DNA of 64,000 nt from Vibrio porteresiae DSM 19223 (GTDB lineage: Bacteria; Pseudomonadota; Gammaproteobacteria; Enterobacterales; Vibrionaceae): positions 3,038,001-3,102,000 of the forward strand of contig NZ_AP024895.1 in the NCBI RefSeq assembly GCF_024347055.1. The letters are read 5' to 3'. Positions 17,324-25,388 of the stretch are shown in pieces. The notes beneath the pieces were generated by a model. The model did not search any database, had not been told where the DNA came from, and saw nothing but the letters and a program-made list of their open reading frames with translations. The translations under genes and the position numbers were made by a program. Position 1 is the stretch's first letter, and every line of letters starts with the position of its first letter.

Positions 17324-20029
17324 TTAGTCATCGATTGAACGTTGAACTTCGATAGTTTCGAATACTTCGATTTGGTCACCGACGCGAACATCATTATAGT
17401 TCTTAACGCCAACACCACATTCGTAGCCGTTCTTAACTTCTGAAACGTCATCTTTAAAGCGACGTAGAGATTCTAGTTCACCTTCAAAGATTACAACGTT
17501 GTCGCGTAGTACACGGATAGGAGCGTTACGTTTAATCAAACCTTCCGTTACCATACAACCTGCGATAGCACCCAGTTTAGGCGACTTGAACACGTCACGA
17601 ACTTCAGCAAGACCAATGATCTCTTGTTTGAAGGTCGGAGCAAGCATACCGCTCATTGCTTGTTTCACTTCATCAATCAATTGGTAAATGATTGAGTAGT
17701 AACGTAGATCCAAGTTCTCAGCTTCAATTGCACGGCGAGCAGAAGCATCAGCACGTACGTTAAAGCCTACGATAATCGCGTTAGAAGCTGCCGCTAGAGA
17801 TGCGTCAGTTTCAGTGATACCACCTACGCCAGAACCTACGATGTTAACTTTAACTTCGTCAGTTGACAGTTTACGTAGAGAATCTGAAATCGCTTCAACA
17901 GAGCCTTGAACGTCAGCTTTAAGAACGATGTTCAACTCAGCAACATCACCAGCAACCATGTTAGAGAACATGTTTTCTAGTTTCGCTTTTTGTTGACGAG
18001 CCAGTTTCACGTCACGGAACTTACCTTGACGGTAGTTAGCCACTTCGCGAGCTTTACGTTCGTCACGAACAACTGTTGCTTCATCACCTGCAGCAGGAAC
18101 GCCAGAAAGACCTAAAATCTCAACTGGAATAGAAGGACCAGCTTCTACTACTTCGTCACCACGCTCATCAGTCATCGCACGTACACGGCCATATTCTTGA
18201 CCACATAGAACGATATCGCCTTTGTGCAGAGTACCTGATTGAACCAATACTGTTGCTACTGGACCACGGCCTTTATCTAGACGTGATTCGATAACCACAC
18301 CAGACGCCATACCTTCTCTAACCGCTGTTAGTTCAAGAACTTCAGCTTGAAGAAGAATCGCTTCTAGAAGTTGATCGATGTTAGTACCTTGTTTTGCAGA
18401 GATGTGAACAAAGATGTTCTCACCGCCCCACTCTTCAGGAATAACTTCGTAGTTAGCCAGTTCGTTCTTCACGTTATCTGGGTTAGCGCCTTCTTTATCG
18501 ATCTTGTTCACTGCAACGATCAAAGGTACGCCAGCCGCTTTCGCGTGTTGAATCGCTTCAACAGTTTGTGGCATTACACCATCGTCTGCTGCTACAACAA
18601 GTACTACGATATCAGTCGCTTGAGCACCACGAGCACGCATTGCAGTAAATGCTGCGTGTCCAGGAGTATCCAAGAACGTAATCATACCGTTTGGTGTTTT
18701 CACATGGTATGCACCGATGTGCTGTGTGATACCACCAGCTTCGCCAGAAGCAACGTGCGTACGACGGATGTAGTCAAGTGTTGAGGTTTTACCATGGTCA
18801 ACGTGACCCATGATAGTAACTACTGGAGCACGAGGAGAGGTGTCAGCAGATTCATCACGGTCAGAAAGCACTGCTTCTTCAAGCTCGTTTTCTTTACGTA
18901 GAATCACTTTGTGACCCATTTCTTCCGCTACAAGTTGCGCAGTTTCTTGGTCAATCACTTGGTTAATGGTCGCCATTGCGCCCATCTTAATCATCACTTT
19001 AATGACTTCTGTTGCTTTCACTGCCATTTTCGCAGCTAGCTCAGAAACCACAATCGTCTCACCAACAACAACATCAGACTTAGCTACAACAGCTGATTTA
19101 TCAAAACCATGTTGCATTGAAGTCGGTTTAGTGATGCGACCTTTACGGTTTTTAGAGCGAGGACGTGAGTCACGCTCCTGACGATCGTCACGAGAAGACA
19201 TTTTTCTCTTATTTGCCTTCGTGGAACGACGGGCACCTTCATCACGACGGTCTGCCTCATCTTCAGCTTCACGAGCATAACGTGAAGTCGTCACGTGGTA
19301 ATCTGTATCTTCTTCCATATCACCCTTTTTCTCATCATCAGCAGACCAACGCTCTGCGTTTTTCTCAGCCAGTTTGCGTGTCTCAGTTAGCTGACGTTGG
19401 CTTTCTAATTCAGCCTTACGTTTCGCTTCCTCTTCCTGACGACGTTTTAACTCATCGGCTTCTTTACGCGCTGCTTCCTGCAAAGTTTTATCTTCTACGG
19501 AGCGCTCACGTTTCGCTTGGTCTTGTGCGTCACGTTTCGCTTTCTCTTCTGCGTCACGTTTCGCTTTTTCTACTGCTTCTCGCTTAGCCTTTTCTTCAGC
19601 TTCACGTTTTGCCTGTTCTTCGGCTTCACGTTTAGCTGCGTCTTCTGCTTCGCGTTTCGCTAGCTCTTCAGCTTCACGTCGTGCTGCTTCTTCAGCATCC
19701 GCTTGACGTTTAGCCTCGTCTTCAATGGTACTGCGCTTAACATACGTACGTTTTTTGCGCACTTCAACCTGAATATCTTTACTTTTACCACCACCCGCAT
19801 TCACACTCAAAGTACTGCGTTTCTTGCGTTGTAGTGTAAGACGGGTTGGCTCATTGCCTTCCCCATCACTATTCCCAGTGCGTAAGAAGTTAAGCAATTG
19901 TTGCTTTTCACCTTCAGTGACGCTATCTGAGCTTGATTTAGGCATACCAGCCTCAGCAAGTTGTTCTAACAAGCGGTCAACTGGCGTACCAATTTCATCA
20001 CTCAGTGCTTTAACTGTTTGTTGTGTCAT
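17324..20029 (-). CDS. infB: Translation initiation factor IF-2
   Basis: IF2 is the GTPase that places initiator tRNA on the 30S subunit and promotes subunit joining. The product is 901 residues. An N-terminal IF2N domain (about 1-50) is followed by a basic region, then a long Lys/Arg/Glu/Ala-rich repeat (117-176), a second IF2N domain (about 325-380), the G domain (P-loop GHVDHGKT 408-415, DTPGH 454-458, NKID 508-511) and C-terminal domains that bind fMet-tRNA. In E. coli shorter isoforms arise at internal starts; this was not tested here. It sits 23 bases after nusA in the same operon. Confidence 0.98.
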   Translation of the reverse strand: MTQQTVKALSDEIGTPVDRLLEQLAEAGMPKSSSDSVTEGEKQQLLNFLRTGNSDGEGNEPTRLTLQRKKRSTLSVNAGGGKSKDIQVEVRKKRTYVKRSTIEDEAKRQADAEEAARREAEELAKREAEDAAKREAEEQAKREAEEKAKREAVEKAKRDAEEKAKRDAQDQAKRERSVEDKTLQEAARKEADELKRRQEEEAKRKAELESQRQLTETRKLAEKNAERWSADDEKKGDMEEDTDYHVTTSRYAREAEDEADRRDEGARRSTKANKRKMSSRDDRQERDSRPRSKNRKGRITKPTSMQHGFDKSAVVAKSDVVVGETIVVSELAAKMAVKATEVIKVMIKMGAMATINQVIDQETAQLVAEEMGHKVILRKENELEEAVLSDRDESADTSPRAPVVTIMGHVDHGKTSTLDYIRRTHVASGEAGGITQHIGAYHVKTPNGMITFLDTPGHAAFTAMRARGAQATDIVVLVVAADDGVMPQTVEAIQHAKAAGVPLIVAVNKIDKEGANPDNVKNELANYEVIPEEWGGENIFVHISAKQGTNIDQLLEAILLQAEVLELTAVREGMASGVVIESRLDKGRGPVATVLVQSGTLHKGDIVLCGQEYGRVRAMTDERGDEVVEAGPSIPVEILGLSGVPAAGDEATVVRDERKAREVANYRQGKFRDVKLARQQKAKLENMFSNMVAGDVAELNIVLKADVQGSVEAISDSLRKLSTDEVKVNIVGSGVGGITETDASLAAASNAIIVGFNVRADASARRAIEAENLDLRYYSIIYQLIDEVKQAMSGMLAPTFKQEIIGLAEVRDVFKSPKLGAIAGCMVTEGLIKRNAPIRVLRDNVVIFEGELESLRRFKDDVSEVKNGYECGVGVKNYNDVRVGDQIEVFETIEVQRSIDD
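19502..19681 (-). repeat. Degenerate 24-bp tandem repeat inside infB
   Basis: About eight units of an 8-residue period (KREAEE-A, later KRDAEEKA) encode a charged alpha-helix, IF2 residues 117-176. The DNA units are visibly similar, so copy number could vary between strains. IF2 of E. coli has a comparable region. Confidence 0.8.
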
Positions 20030-20052
20030 GCCGCTTTCTCCCCTTGCCGAAA

Positions 20053-21540
20053 TTATGCGTCTTCACCAAACCAGCAGATGTTACGGGCAGCCATAATTAA
20101 CTCACCAGCACGCTCTTCGGTTAGACCCTCGATGCCTTCTAAATCGTCAATACCTTGGTCAGCAAGATCTTCCAGAGTTACTACACCTTTGGCAGCCAAT
20201 TTAAAGGCTAATTCGCGCTCTAGACCTGCAAGATTCAATAGATCATCAGCAGGTTCAGCGCCGTCATTTGATTCTTCTTTTGCTAAAGCAATTGTCGTCA
20301 GAGCTTGTTTCGCACGAGTACGCAGCTCATCAACAAGATCTTCATCTAGACCATCGATATCCAGTAGTTCATTGACTGGTACGTAAGCCACTTCTTCTAG
20401 AGTAGAGAAACCCTCTTCCACCAATAGTTCAGCGAAATCTTGTTCAATATCTAGATATTTCATGAAGCTTTCAATTGCAGCCATCGATTCTTCTTGATGT
20501 TTTTTCTGCAGATCAGCGACTGTCATGACATTCAATTCCCAACCAGTTAGTTGAGAAGCTAGTCGTACGTTTTGACCATTACGGCCAATCGCTTGTGCTA
20601 GGTTGTCAGCTTCAACAGCGATATCCATTGAATGAGCGTCTTCATCAACGATGATAGATGCTACATCTGCAGGAGCCATAGCGTTGATCACAAATTGCGC
20701 TGGGTTATCATCCCAAAGCACGATATCGATACGCTCACCACCAAGCTCACCAGATACAGCTTGAACACGTGCACCACGCATACCAACACAAGCACCAACT
20801 GGGTCGATACGTTTGTCATTGGTTTTTACTGCAATTTTCGCACGAGAACCAGGATCACGTGCAGCACCTTTCAATTCAATTAGCTCTTCGCCAATTTCAG
20901 GAACTTCAACACGGAACAGTTCAGCCAACATTTCTGGTTTAGAACGTGTGATAAACAGTTGGAAACCGCGTGCTTCTGGTTTTACTGCGTAAAGCAGACC
21001 ACGAACGCGGTCACCAGGGCGGAAGTTTTCACGAGGAAGTTGATCTTCACGAAGAATAACCGCTTCAGCGTTGCTACCAAGATCTAAGATAATGGTTTCA
21101 CGGCTTACTTTTTTTACTACGCCCGTTACCAACTCACCTTCATTGTCGATGAATTGTTCAACGATTTGCGCACGTTCAGCTTCACGAACTTTTTGTACGA
21201 TAACTTGTTTAGCCGTCTGGGTTGTAATACGGTCAAACGTTACAGATTCGATTTGATCTTCAATGTAGTCACCTAACTGCACTGACTCATCATCATATTG
21301 AGCTGCTTCTACAGAGATCTCTTTTGTTGGATTCTCAACATTCTCAACTACCAGCCAGCGACGGAAAGTTTCAAATTCGCCAGTTTTACGGTCGATAGCA
21401 ACACGTACGTCAATTTCAATCTCGTACTTTTTCTTTGTTGATGTTGACAACGCGATTTCTAGCGCTTCAAAAATACGCTCACGAGGTACTGCTTTCTCGT
21501 TAGAAACCGCCTCAACAACCGCTAAAATTTCTTTACTCAT
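20053..21540 (-). CDS. nusA: Transcription termination/antitermination factor NusA
   Basis: NusA binds RNA polymerase and nascent RNA and influences pausing, termination and rRNA antitermination. The product is 495 residues, exactly the E. coli length: N-terminal RNAP-binding domain, S1 domain around 135-200, two KH domains (VGMRGARVQAVSGELGGERI; QAIGRNGQNVRLASQLTGW) and two acidic C-terminal repeats that bind alpha-CTD. It lies 18 bases after rimP and 23 before infB in the conserved operon. Confidence 0.98.
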   Translation of the reverse strand: MSKEILAVVEAVSNEKAVPRERIFEALEIALSTSTKKKYEIEIDVRVAIDRKTGEFETFRRWLVVENVENPTKEISVEAAQYDDESVQLGDYIEDQIESVTFDRITTQTAKQVIVQKVREAERAQIVEQFIDNEGELVTGVVKKVSRETIILDLGSNAEAVILREDQLPRENFRPGDRVRGLLYAVKPEARGFQLFITRSKPEMLAELFRVEVPEIGEELIELKGAARDPGSRAKIAVKTNDKRIDPVGACVGMRGARVQAVSGELGGERIDIVLWDDNPAQFVINAMAPADVASIIVDEDAHSMDIAVEADNLAQAIGRNGQNVRLASQLTGWELNVMTVADLQKKHQEESMAAIESFMKYLDIEQDFAELLVEEGFSTLEEVAYVPVNELLDIDGLDEDLVDELRTRAKQALTTIALAKEESNDGAEPADDLLNLAGLERELAFKLAAKGVVTLEDLADQGIDDLEGIEGLTEERAGELIMAARNICWFGEDA

Positions 21541-21558
21541 TTTTATAGCCTCTAAGAC

Positions 21559-22014
21559 TTAAAATTTAGGGATCAGGTTCGCTTTTGCAATATTGCTTAA
21601 TGCAAAGTGTTCTAGTTGCCCATCAACAGTAATCGCAACGGTTTCTCCATCAACAGAGTCAATGACGCCTTTCCATTTACGACGGTTACCAACAGCCATT
21701 TTAAGAACAACGCTTACCTCGTGACCAATAAATTGCTCGTAGTGTGCTGCTTTAAATAGTGGCCTTTCTAAACCAGGAGATGACACTTCTAGGTTATAAA
21801 CCACAGAAATAGGATCTTCTACATCCAGAACAGCGCTGACTTGATGACTTACTTCTGCACAGTCATCCACTGTAATGCCATTTTCATGGTCAATAAAAAT
21901 ACGTAATGTCGAATGCTGTCCTGCACGAACAAATTCTAAACCTACTAATTCGTATCCTGAAGCCTCGACTGGAGCTTCAAGCAATTCAGTAAGTTGTCTC
22001 TCTAAACCAGTCAT
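21559..22014 (-). CDS. rimP: Ribosome maturation factor RimP
   Basis: RimP assists 30S maturation, mainly around S19. The ATG at 22014 (MTGLERQLTELLEAP) gives 151 residues (E. coli 150), with GGAG about 9 bases upstream; the longer ORF to 22074 would read through a terminator-like hairpin. Conserved LRIFIDHENGITVDDCAEVS and YNLEVSSPGLERPL are present. It is the first protein gene after the fMet tRNA, and two intrinsic-terminator-like hairpins lie in the 200 bases before it. Confidence 0.96.
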   Translation of the reverse strand: MTGLERQLTELLEAPVEASGYELVGLEFVRAGQHSTLRIFIDHENGITVDDCAEVSHQVSAVLDVEDPISVVYNLEVSSPGLERPLFKAAHYEQFIGHEVSVVLKMAVGNRRKWKGVIDSVDGETVAITVDGQLEHFALSNIAKANLIPKF

Positions 22015-22032
22015 TTCAACCACTCCAGAAAC

Positions 22033-22052
22033 AAAAAAAGGGCATAGAGCCC
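22033..22052 (-). terminator. Terminator-like hairpin in the rimP leader
   Basis: GGGC-N5-GCCC stem followed on the minus strand by seven T residues, only 18 bases before the rimP ATG. Its position suggests attenuation of the rimP-nusA-infB operon rather than the end of a gene. Confidence 0.65.
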
Positions 22053-22106
22053 AATTTAAATTCCAAGCAACCACCTGAATTTTTCAGTTGAAGAAATTCA
22101 GATAAC

Positions 22107-22134
22107 AAAAAACCCCGATAAGCCGGGGTTTTTT
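22107..22134. terminator. Intrinsic terminator after tRNA-fMet
   Basis: Stem AACCCCG / CGGGGTT with loop ATAAGC, with A-run and T-run on both sides. It lies 86 bases downstream of the tRNA and would stop most tRNA transcripts before rimP. Confidence 0.85.
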
Positions 22135-22219
22135 GATGCTGGACCCTGATAAATTGAGAATTCCTTCTCAATTGCAGTGAGGTTAGCACTGCCAAACTTG
22201 CATCTAAATCTAAGAAGAT

Positions 22220-22296
<77 letters not shown>

Positions 22297-22350
22297 TCCG
22301 ACTGAGTACGCATTATACGCATAACTCTGTGTTTTACAAGTTTGTAAACA

Positions 22351-22433
22351 TGGTGCCGAGAGGGGGACTCGAACCCCCACACCGAAGCGCTAGCACCTCA
22401 TGCTAGTGTGTCTACCAATTTCACCATCTCGGC
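22351..22433 (-). tRNA. tRNA-Leu (GAG)
   Basis: An 83-nt class II tRNA on the minus strand from GCCGAGATGGTGAAATTGG to encoded ACCA. The anticodon stem CTAGC/GCTAG encloses loop ATGAGGT with anticodon GAG; a long variable arm and T-arm GGGGGTTCGAGTCCCCC follow. It sits between secG and the fMet tRNA, the same arrangement as E. coli secG-leuU-metY. Confidence 0.96.
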
Positions 22434-22464
22434 TAAAACCTTGACTTATCTAAAATCAGATAAG

Positions 22465-22824
22465 TTATTGAGGAATTTCGTCGCTGCTTGATTTCTCAGC
22501 TGGAACTTCACTCGCAGACTGTGCTGCATTATCACTAGCTTTCTGTTCTACAGTTGTTTGACCTTGTGTTGGGTCAACCCACTTAGATTCAGTTTTGTGT
22601 GTAGATAGATTACCTAACACCAAGCTAGCAACTAAGAAAATAATCGCAAAAATTGCTGTCATTCGGGTAAGGAAGTTACCTGAGCCACTCGCGCCAAACA
22701 CTGTGTTTGAAGCACCAGCACCGAATGAGGCTCCCATATCTGCGCCTTTACCTTGCTGTATCAACACTAGGCCAATGATACCAACCGCTGCCAACAGGTA
22801 AATCACAAGTAGAGCTGTAAACAT
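22465..22824 (-). CDS. secG: Preprotein translocase subunit SecG
   Basis: SecG is the small inner-membrane subunit of SecYEG that aids protein export. The ATG at 22824 (MFTALLVIYLLAAVGI) aligns with the E. coli start and has AGGTGG upstream; the in-frame GTG at 22833 is less likely. The 119-residue product has two membrane helices (about 3-22 and 52-70) around the conserved loop QQGKGADMGASFGAGAS, then a longer acidic, Ser/Ala-rich tail than in E. coli (110). The two tRNAs follow and are probably processed from the same transcript. Confidence 0.96.
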   Translation of the reverse strand: MFTALLVIYLLAAVGIIGLVLIQQGKGADMGASFGAGASNTVFGASGSGNFLTRMTAIFAIIFLVASLVLGNLSTHKTESKWVDPTQGQTTVEQKASDNAAQSASEVPAEKSSSDEIPQ

Positions 22825-22917
22825 AACATCCACCTATGTTCCAAATTGTTGAGCCAGCGCCATCCTAATCATCCGACTCGAACAAGGCTAGCGACCTCCC
22901 ATTGGAAGGCGGAGCTA

Positions 22918-22946
22918 ATACTAACGAAAGCCATTCCAACTGACAA
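22918..22946 (-). promoter_or_regulatory. Sigma-70 promoter of secG-tRNA transcript
   Basis: On the minus strand TTGTCA (22941-22946), a 17-base spacer and TAGTAT (22918-22923) predict a start near 22911 and a leader of about 87 nt that contains the small hairpin CCTTCC-AAT-GGGAGG. Confidence 0.6.
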
Positions 22947-23024
22947 GGGGAATTTCATAAAAAATCTATCACCCATGACTGAACGGTCAAAAAAAAGACA
23001 AAAGTAATAGTAAAACAGCTAATC

Positions 23025-23063
23025 ACTGGATTCTTAACAACAAATTTTCATTAAGAATCCAGT
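23025..23063. repeat. 13-bp perfect inverted repeat downstream of glmM
   Basis: ACTGGATTCTTAA (23025-23037) and TTAAGAATCCAGT (23051-23063) form a perfect inverted repeat with a 13-base spacer, 58 bases past the glmM stop. No T-run follows immediately; a T-rich stretch begins about 15 bases beyond. It may act as a 3' end structure. Confidence 0.7.
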
Positions 23064-23120
23064 TATAACAAGCTTTGAACATAAATCGCACTAGGTAAAA
23101 GCTACTCTAGTGCCAAGATC

Positions 23121-24461
23121 TCAGCAGCTTTCTTTTACAACATTAGCAATAGCAAGGGCCGAATTCTGAACTAACTCAGCGTCTTCGCCTTCAACCATAA
23201 CGCGAATAAGAGGCTCAGTGCCTGACTTACGCAGCAACACTCGACCTTTTTCGCCTAGCTCACTTTCAACTTTAGCCACGGCAGCCAGTACTTCTGTTGC
23301 TTCTAGAGGGTTACCATTACCACTAAAACGCACATTTTCGAGTACTTGAGGATAGAGAGTCATGCCTTTAGATAACTCATGCAATGGCATATCGCTATCA
23401 ACAATAGCAGTAAGAACACGCAATGCGGAAACAATCGCATCGCCAGTCGTTACGCTATCAAGCAGAATAATATGACCCGAATTCTCAGCGCCAATATTCC
23501 AGCCTTTTTCTAGCAGTTTTTCCATTACATAGCGGTCACCAACAGAAGCACGAACAAAAGGAATACCTAGCTGTTTAAGACCATTTTCCATACCAAGGTT
23601 AGTCATTAGTGTACCAACAACACCGCCTTTTAATGTGCCACGACGTAATGCATCGCGCGCAATAATATAGGCTAATTGGTCACCATCGACTTTATTGCCT
23701 TTGGCATCCACCATAATAAGACGGTCGCCGTCGCCATCGAACGCGAGACCTAAATCGGCATTTTCTGCAACAACACGCTGCTGAAGTGCACGGACATCAG
23801 TTGCCCCCACTTCATCGTTAATATTGACGCCATTAGGCTCAACACCCATTGAAATAACGTCAGCACCTAGCTCTTTAAAGACATTAGGAGCTATGTGATA
23901 AGTCGCGCCATGAGCACAGTCAACCACCAGTTTCAAACCATTGAGGCTTAAACGGTGCGGGAAGGTACTTTTACAAAACTCGATATAACGTCCAGCGGCG
24001 TCAACTAAACGAGAGGCTTTACCTAACTGAGAGGATTCAACGCACTCAATAGGCTTGTCCAGTTCAGCTTCAATCGCCAGCTCTACATCATCCGGTAACT
24101 TGGTCCCTTCGGAAGAGAAAAACTTAATGCCATTATCGTAATACGGGTTATGCGATGCAGAAATCACAATCCCCGCTTCCGCTCTTAACGTCTGCGTCAA
24201 ATATGCAATTGCTGGTGTTGGCATTGGTCCAGTAAAAATAGCCTTTAGACCAGCGGCGGCAAGACCAGCTTCTAAAGCCGATTCCAGCATATAACCGGAG
24301 ATACGAGTATCTTTACCAATAATCACTTTTTTCGAGCCCTGTTTTGCTAAGACTCGACCAGCTGCCCAACCTAATTTAAGTACGAAATCAGGGGTAATTG
24401 GGTATTCCCCTACTTTACCGCGTACACCATCGGTACCGAAATAGCGTCTTTCCTGAGACAT
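23121..24461 (-). CDS. glmM: Phosphoglucosamine mutase
   Basis: GlmM converts glucosamine-6-phosphate to glucosamine-1-phosphate for UDP-GlcNAc, feeding peptidoglycan and LPS. The 446-residue product (E. coli 445) has the start RRYFGTDGVRGKVGEYPITP, the phosphoserine loop ISASHNP with catalytic S103, the metal loop DGDGDR and the phosphate-binding RKSGTEPLIRVM. It starts 2 bases after folP, and folP-glmM follow ftsH, the conserved order. Confidence 0.97.
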   Translation of the reverse strand: MSQERRYFGTDGVRGKVGEYPITPDFVLKLGWAAGRVLAKQGSKKVIIGKDTRISGYMLESALEAGLAAAGLKAIFTGPMPTPAIAYLTQTLRAEAGIVISASHNPYYDNGIKFFSSEGTKLPDDVELAIEAELDKPIECVESSQLGKASRLVDAAGRYIEFCKSTFPHRLSLNGLKLVVDCAHGATYHIAPNVFKELGADVISMGVEPNGVNINDEVGATDVRALQQRVVAENADLGLAFDGDGDRLIMVDAKGNKVDGDQLAYIIARDALRRGTLKGGVVGTLMTNLGMENGLKQLGIPFVRASVGDRYVMEKLLEKGWNIGAENSGHIILLDSVTTGDAIVSALRVLTAIVDSDMPLHELSKGMTLYPQVLENVRFSGNGNPLEATEVLAAVAKVESELGEKGRVLLRKSGTEPLIRVMVEGEDAELVQNSALAIANVVKESC

Positions 24462-24463
24462 AT

Positions 24464-25312
24464 CTAGCCTTTAACCTCGTTGAAATTACTTAATGTCATC
24501 TGAACGATTTTCATCGCTTCTACTGTTTCTTCAAAATCATGGACTCGAATAATATGAGCCCCTTTACTGGCGGCAAGTGTGGCACACGCAACGCTTGCAA
24601 CCATGCAGTCTGCTGGCTTTTTATCAAGTAATTTGAACAACATCGATTTACGTGACATCCCTGCGAGGATGGGTAATCCATATTGGTGAAATGACTCCAA
24701 ATTAGCCAATAGTTTGTAGTTATCCTCGATCGACTTACCAAAGCCAAAACCTGGATCAACTATGATATTTTCCCGAAGGATACCAGCCTTTTCACAGGCA
24801 GCAATACGCTCAATCAAAAACTGGTGTACTTCAGACATGAGATCATCATATTGCGGGTTAACCTGCATCGTTTTTGGTTGCCCCTTCATATGCATAATGC
24901 ATACAGGAACTTGAGCTTTAGCCACAACGTCAAGGGCACCAGGCTCTGTTAATGAGCGAATATCGTTGATAAGGTCAGCACCTGCTTCAAGCGCTTGCTT
25001 CATCACTTCGGCTTTGCTGGTATCGATAGAAATCCACACATCTTGATTGTGTTTGCGAATCTCTTGAACAATCGGCACCACCCGATGAAGTTCTTCCTCT
25101 AATGAAACTTCAGGGGCACCAGGTCTAGTAGATTCGCCACCAATATCAATAATCGTCACGCCTGCTTCTATCATCGCTAAAGCACGGCTTAATGCGGCTT
25201 CGAGCTGTGTGAAACGACCACCATCAGAAAAGGAATCAGGTGTGGTATTTAAGATCCCCATCACGTGCGGACGACTGAGTTCTAATGTTTTAAATGGCGT
25301 ATGAATATTCAT
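24464..25312 (-). CDS. folP: Dihydropteroate synthase
   Basis: FolP joins p-aminobenzoate to the pterin diphosphate in folate synthesis and is the target of sulfonamides. The product is 282 residues, the E. coli length, with GILNTTPDSFSDGG near the N-terminus, DIGGESTRPGA, the pABA-binding region and GFGFGKSIEDN. folK, the preceding pathway step, is 32 kb away at 56.8 kb. A terminator separates it from ftsH upstream, and it is tightly coupled to glmM downstream. Confidence 0.97.
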   Translation of the reverse strand: MNIHTPFKTLELSRPHVMGILNTTPDSFSDGGRFTQLEAALSRALAMIEAGVTIIDIGGESTRPGAPEVSLEEELHRVVPIVQEIRKHNQDVWISIDTSKAEVMKQALEAGADLINDIRSLTEPGALDVVAKAQVPVCIMHMKGQPKTMQVNPQYDDLMSEVHQFLIERIAACEKAGILRENIIVDPGFGFGKSIEDNYKLLANLESFHQYGLPILAGMSRKSMLFKLLDKKPADCMVASVACATLAASKGAHIIRVHDFEETVEAMKIVQMTLSNFNEVKG

Positions 25313-25342
25313 AATGATTAAAAAGCATTCCCTAAGATATAG

Positions 25343-25370
25343 AAAAACCCCGAACTAATCGGGGTTTTAT
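25343..25370 (-). terminator. Intrinsic terminator between ftsH and folP
   Basis: CCCCGA-ACTAA-TCGGGG stem flanked by A and T runs, 19 bases past the ftsH stop. Confidence 0.85.
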
Positions 25371-25388
25371 TATTAATATTCAAACAGC

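Noticed and set aside
19165..19587. 140-codon plus-strand ORF antisense to infB
   Set aside because: It arises from the repetitive Lys/Glu-rich coding region read backwards; composition (His/Leu/Ser rich) is not protein-like.
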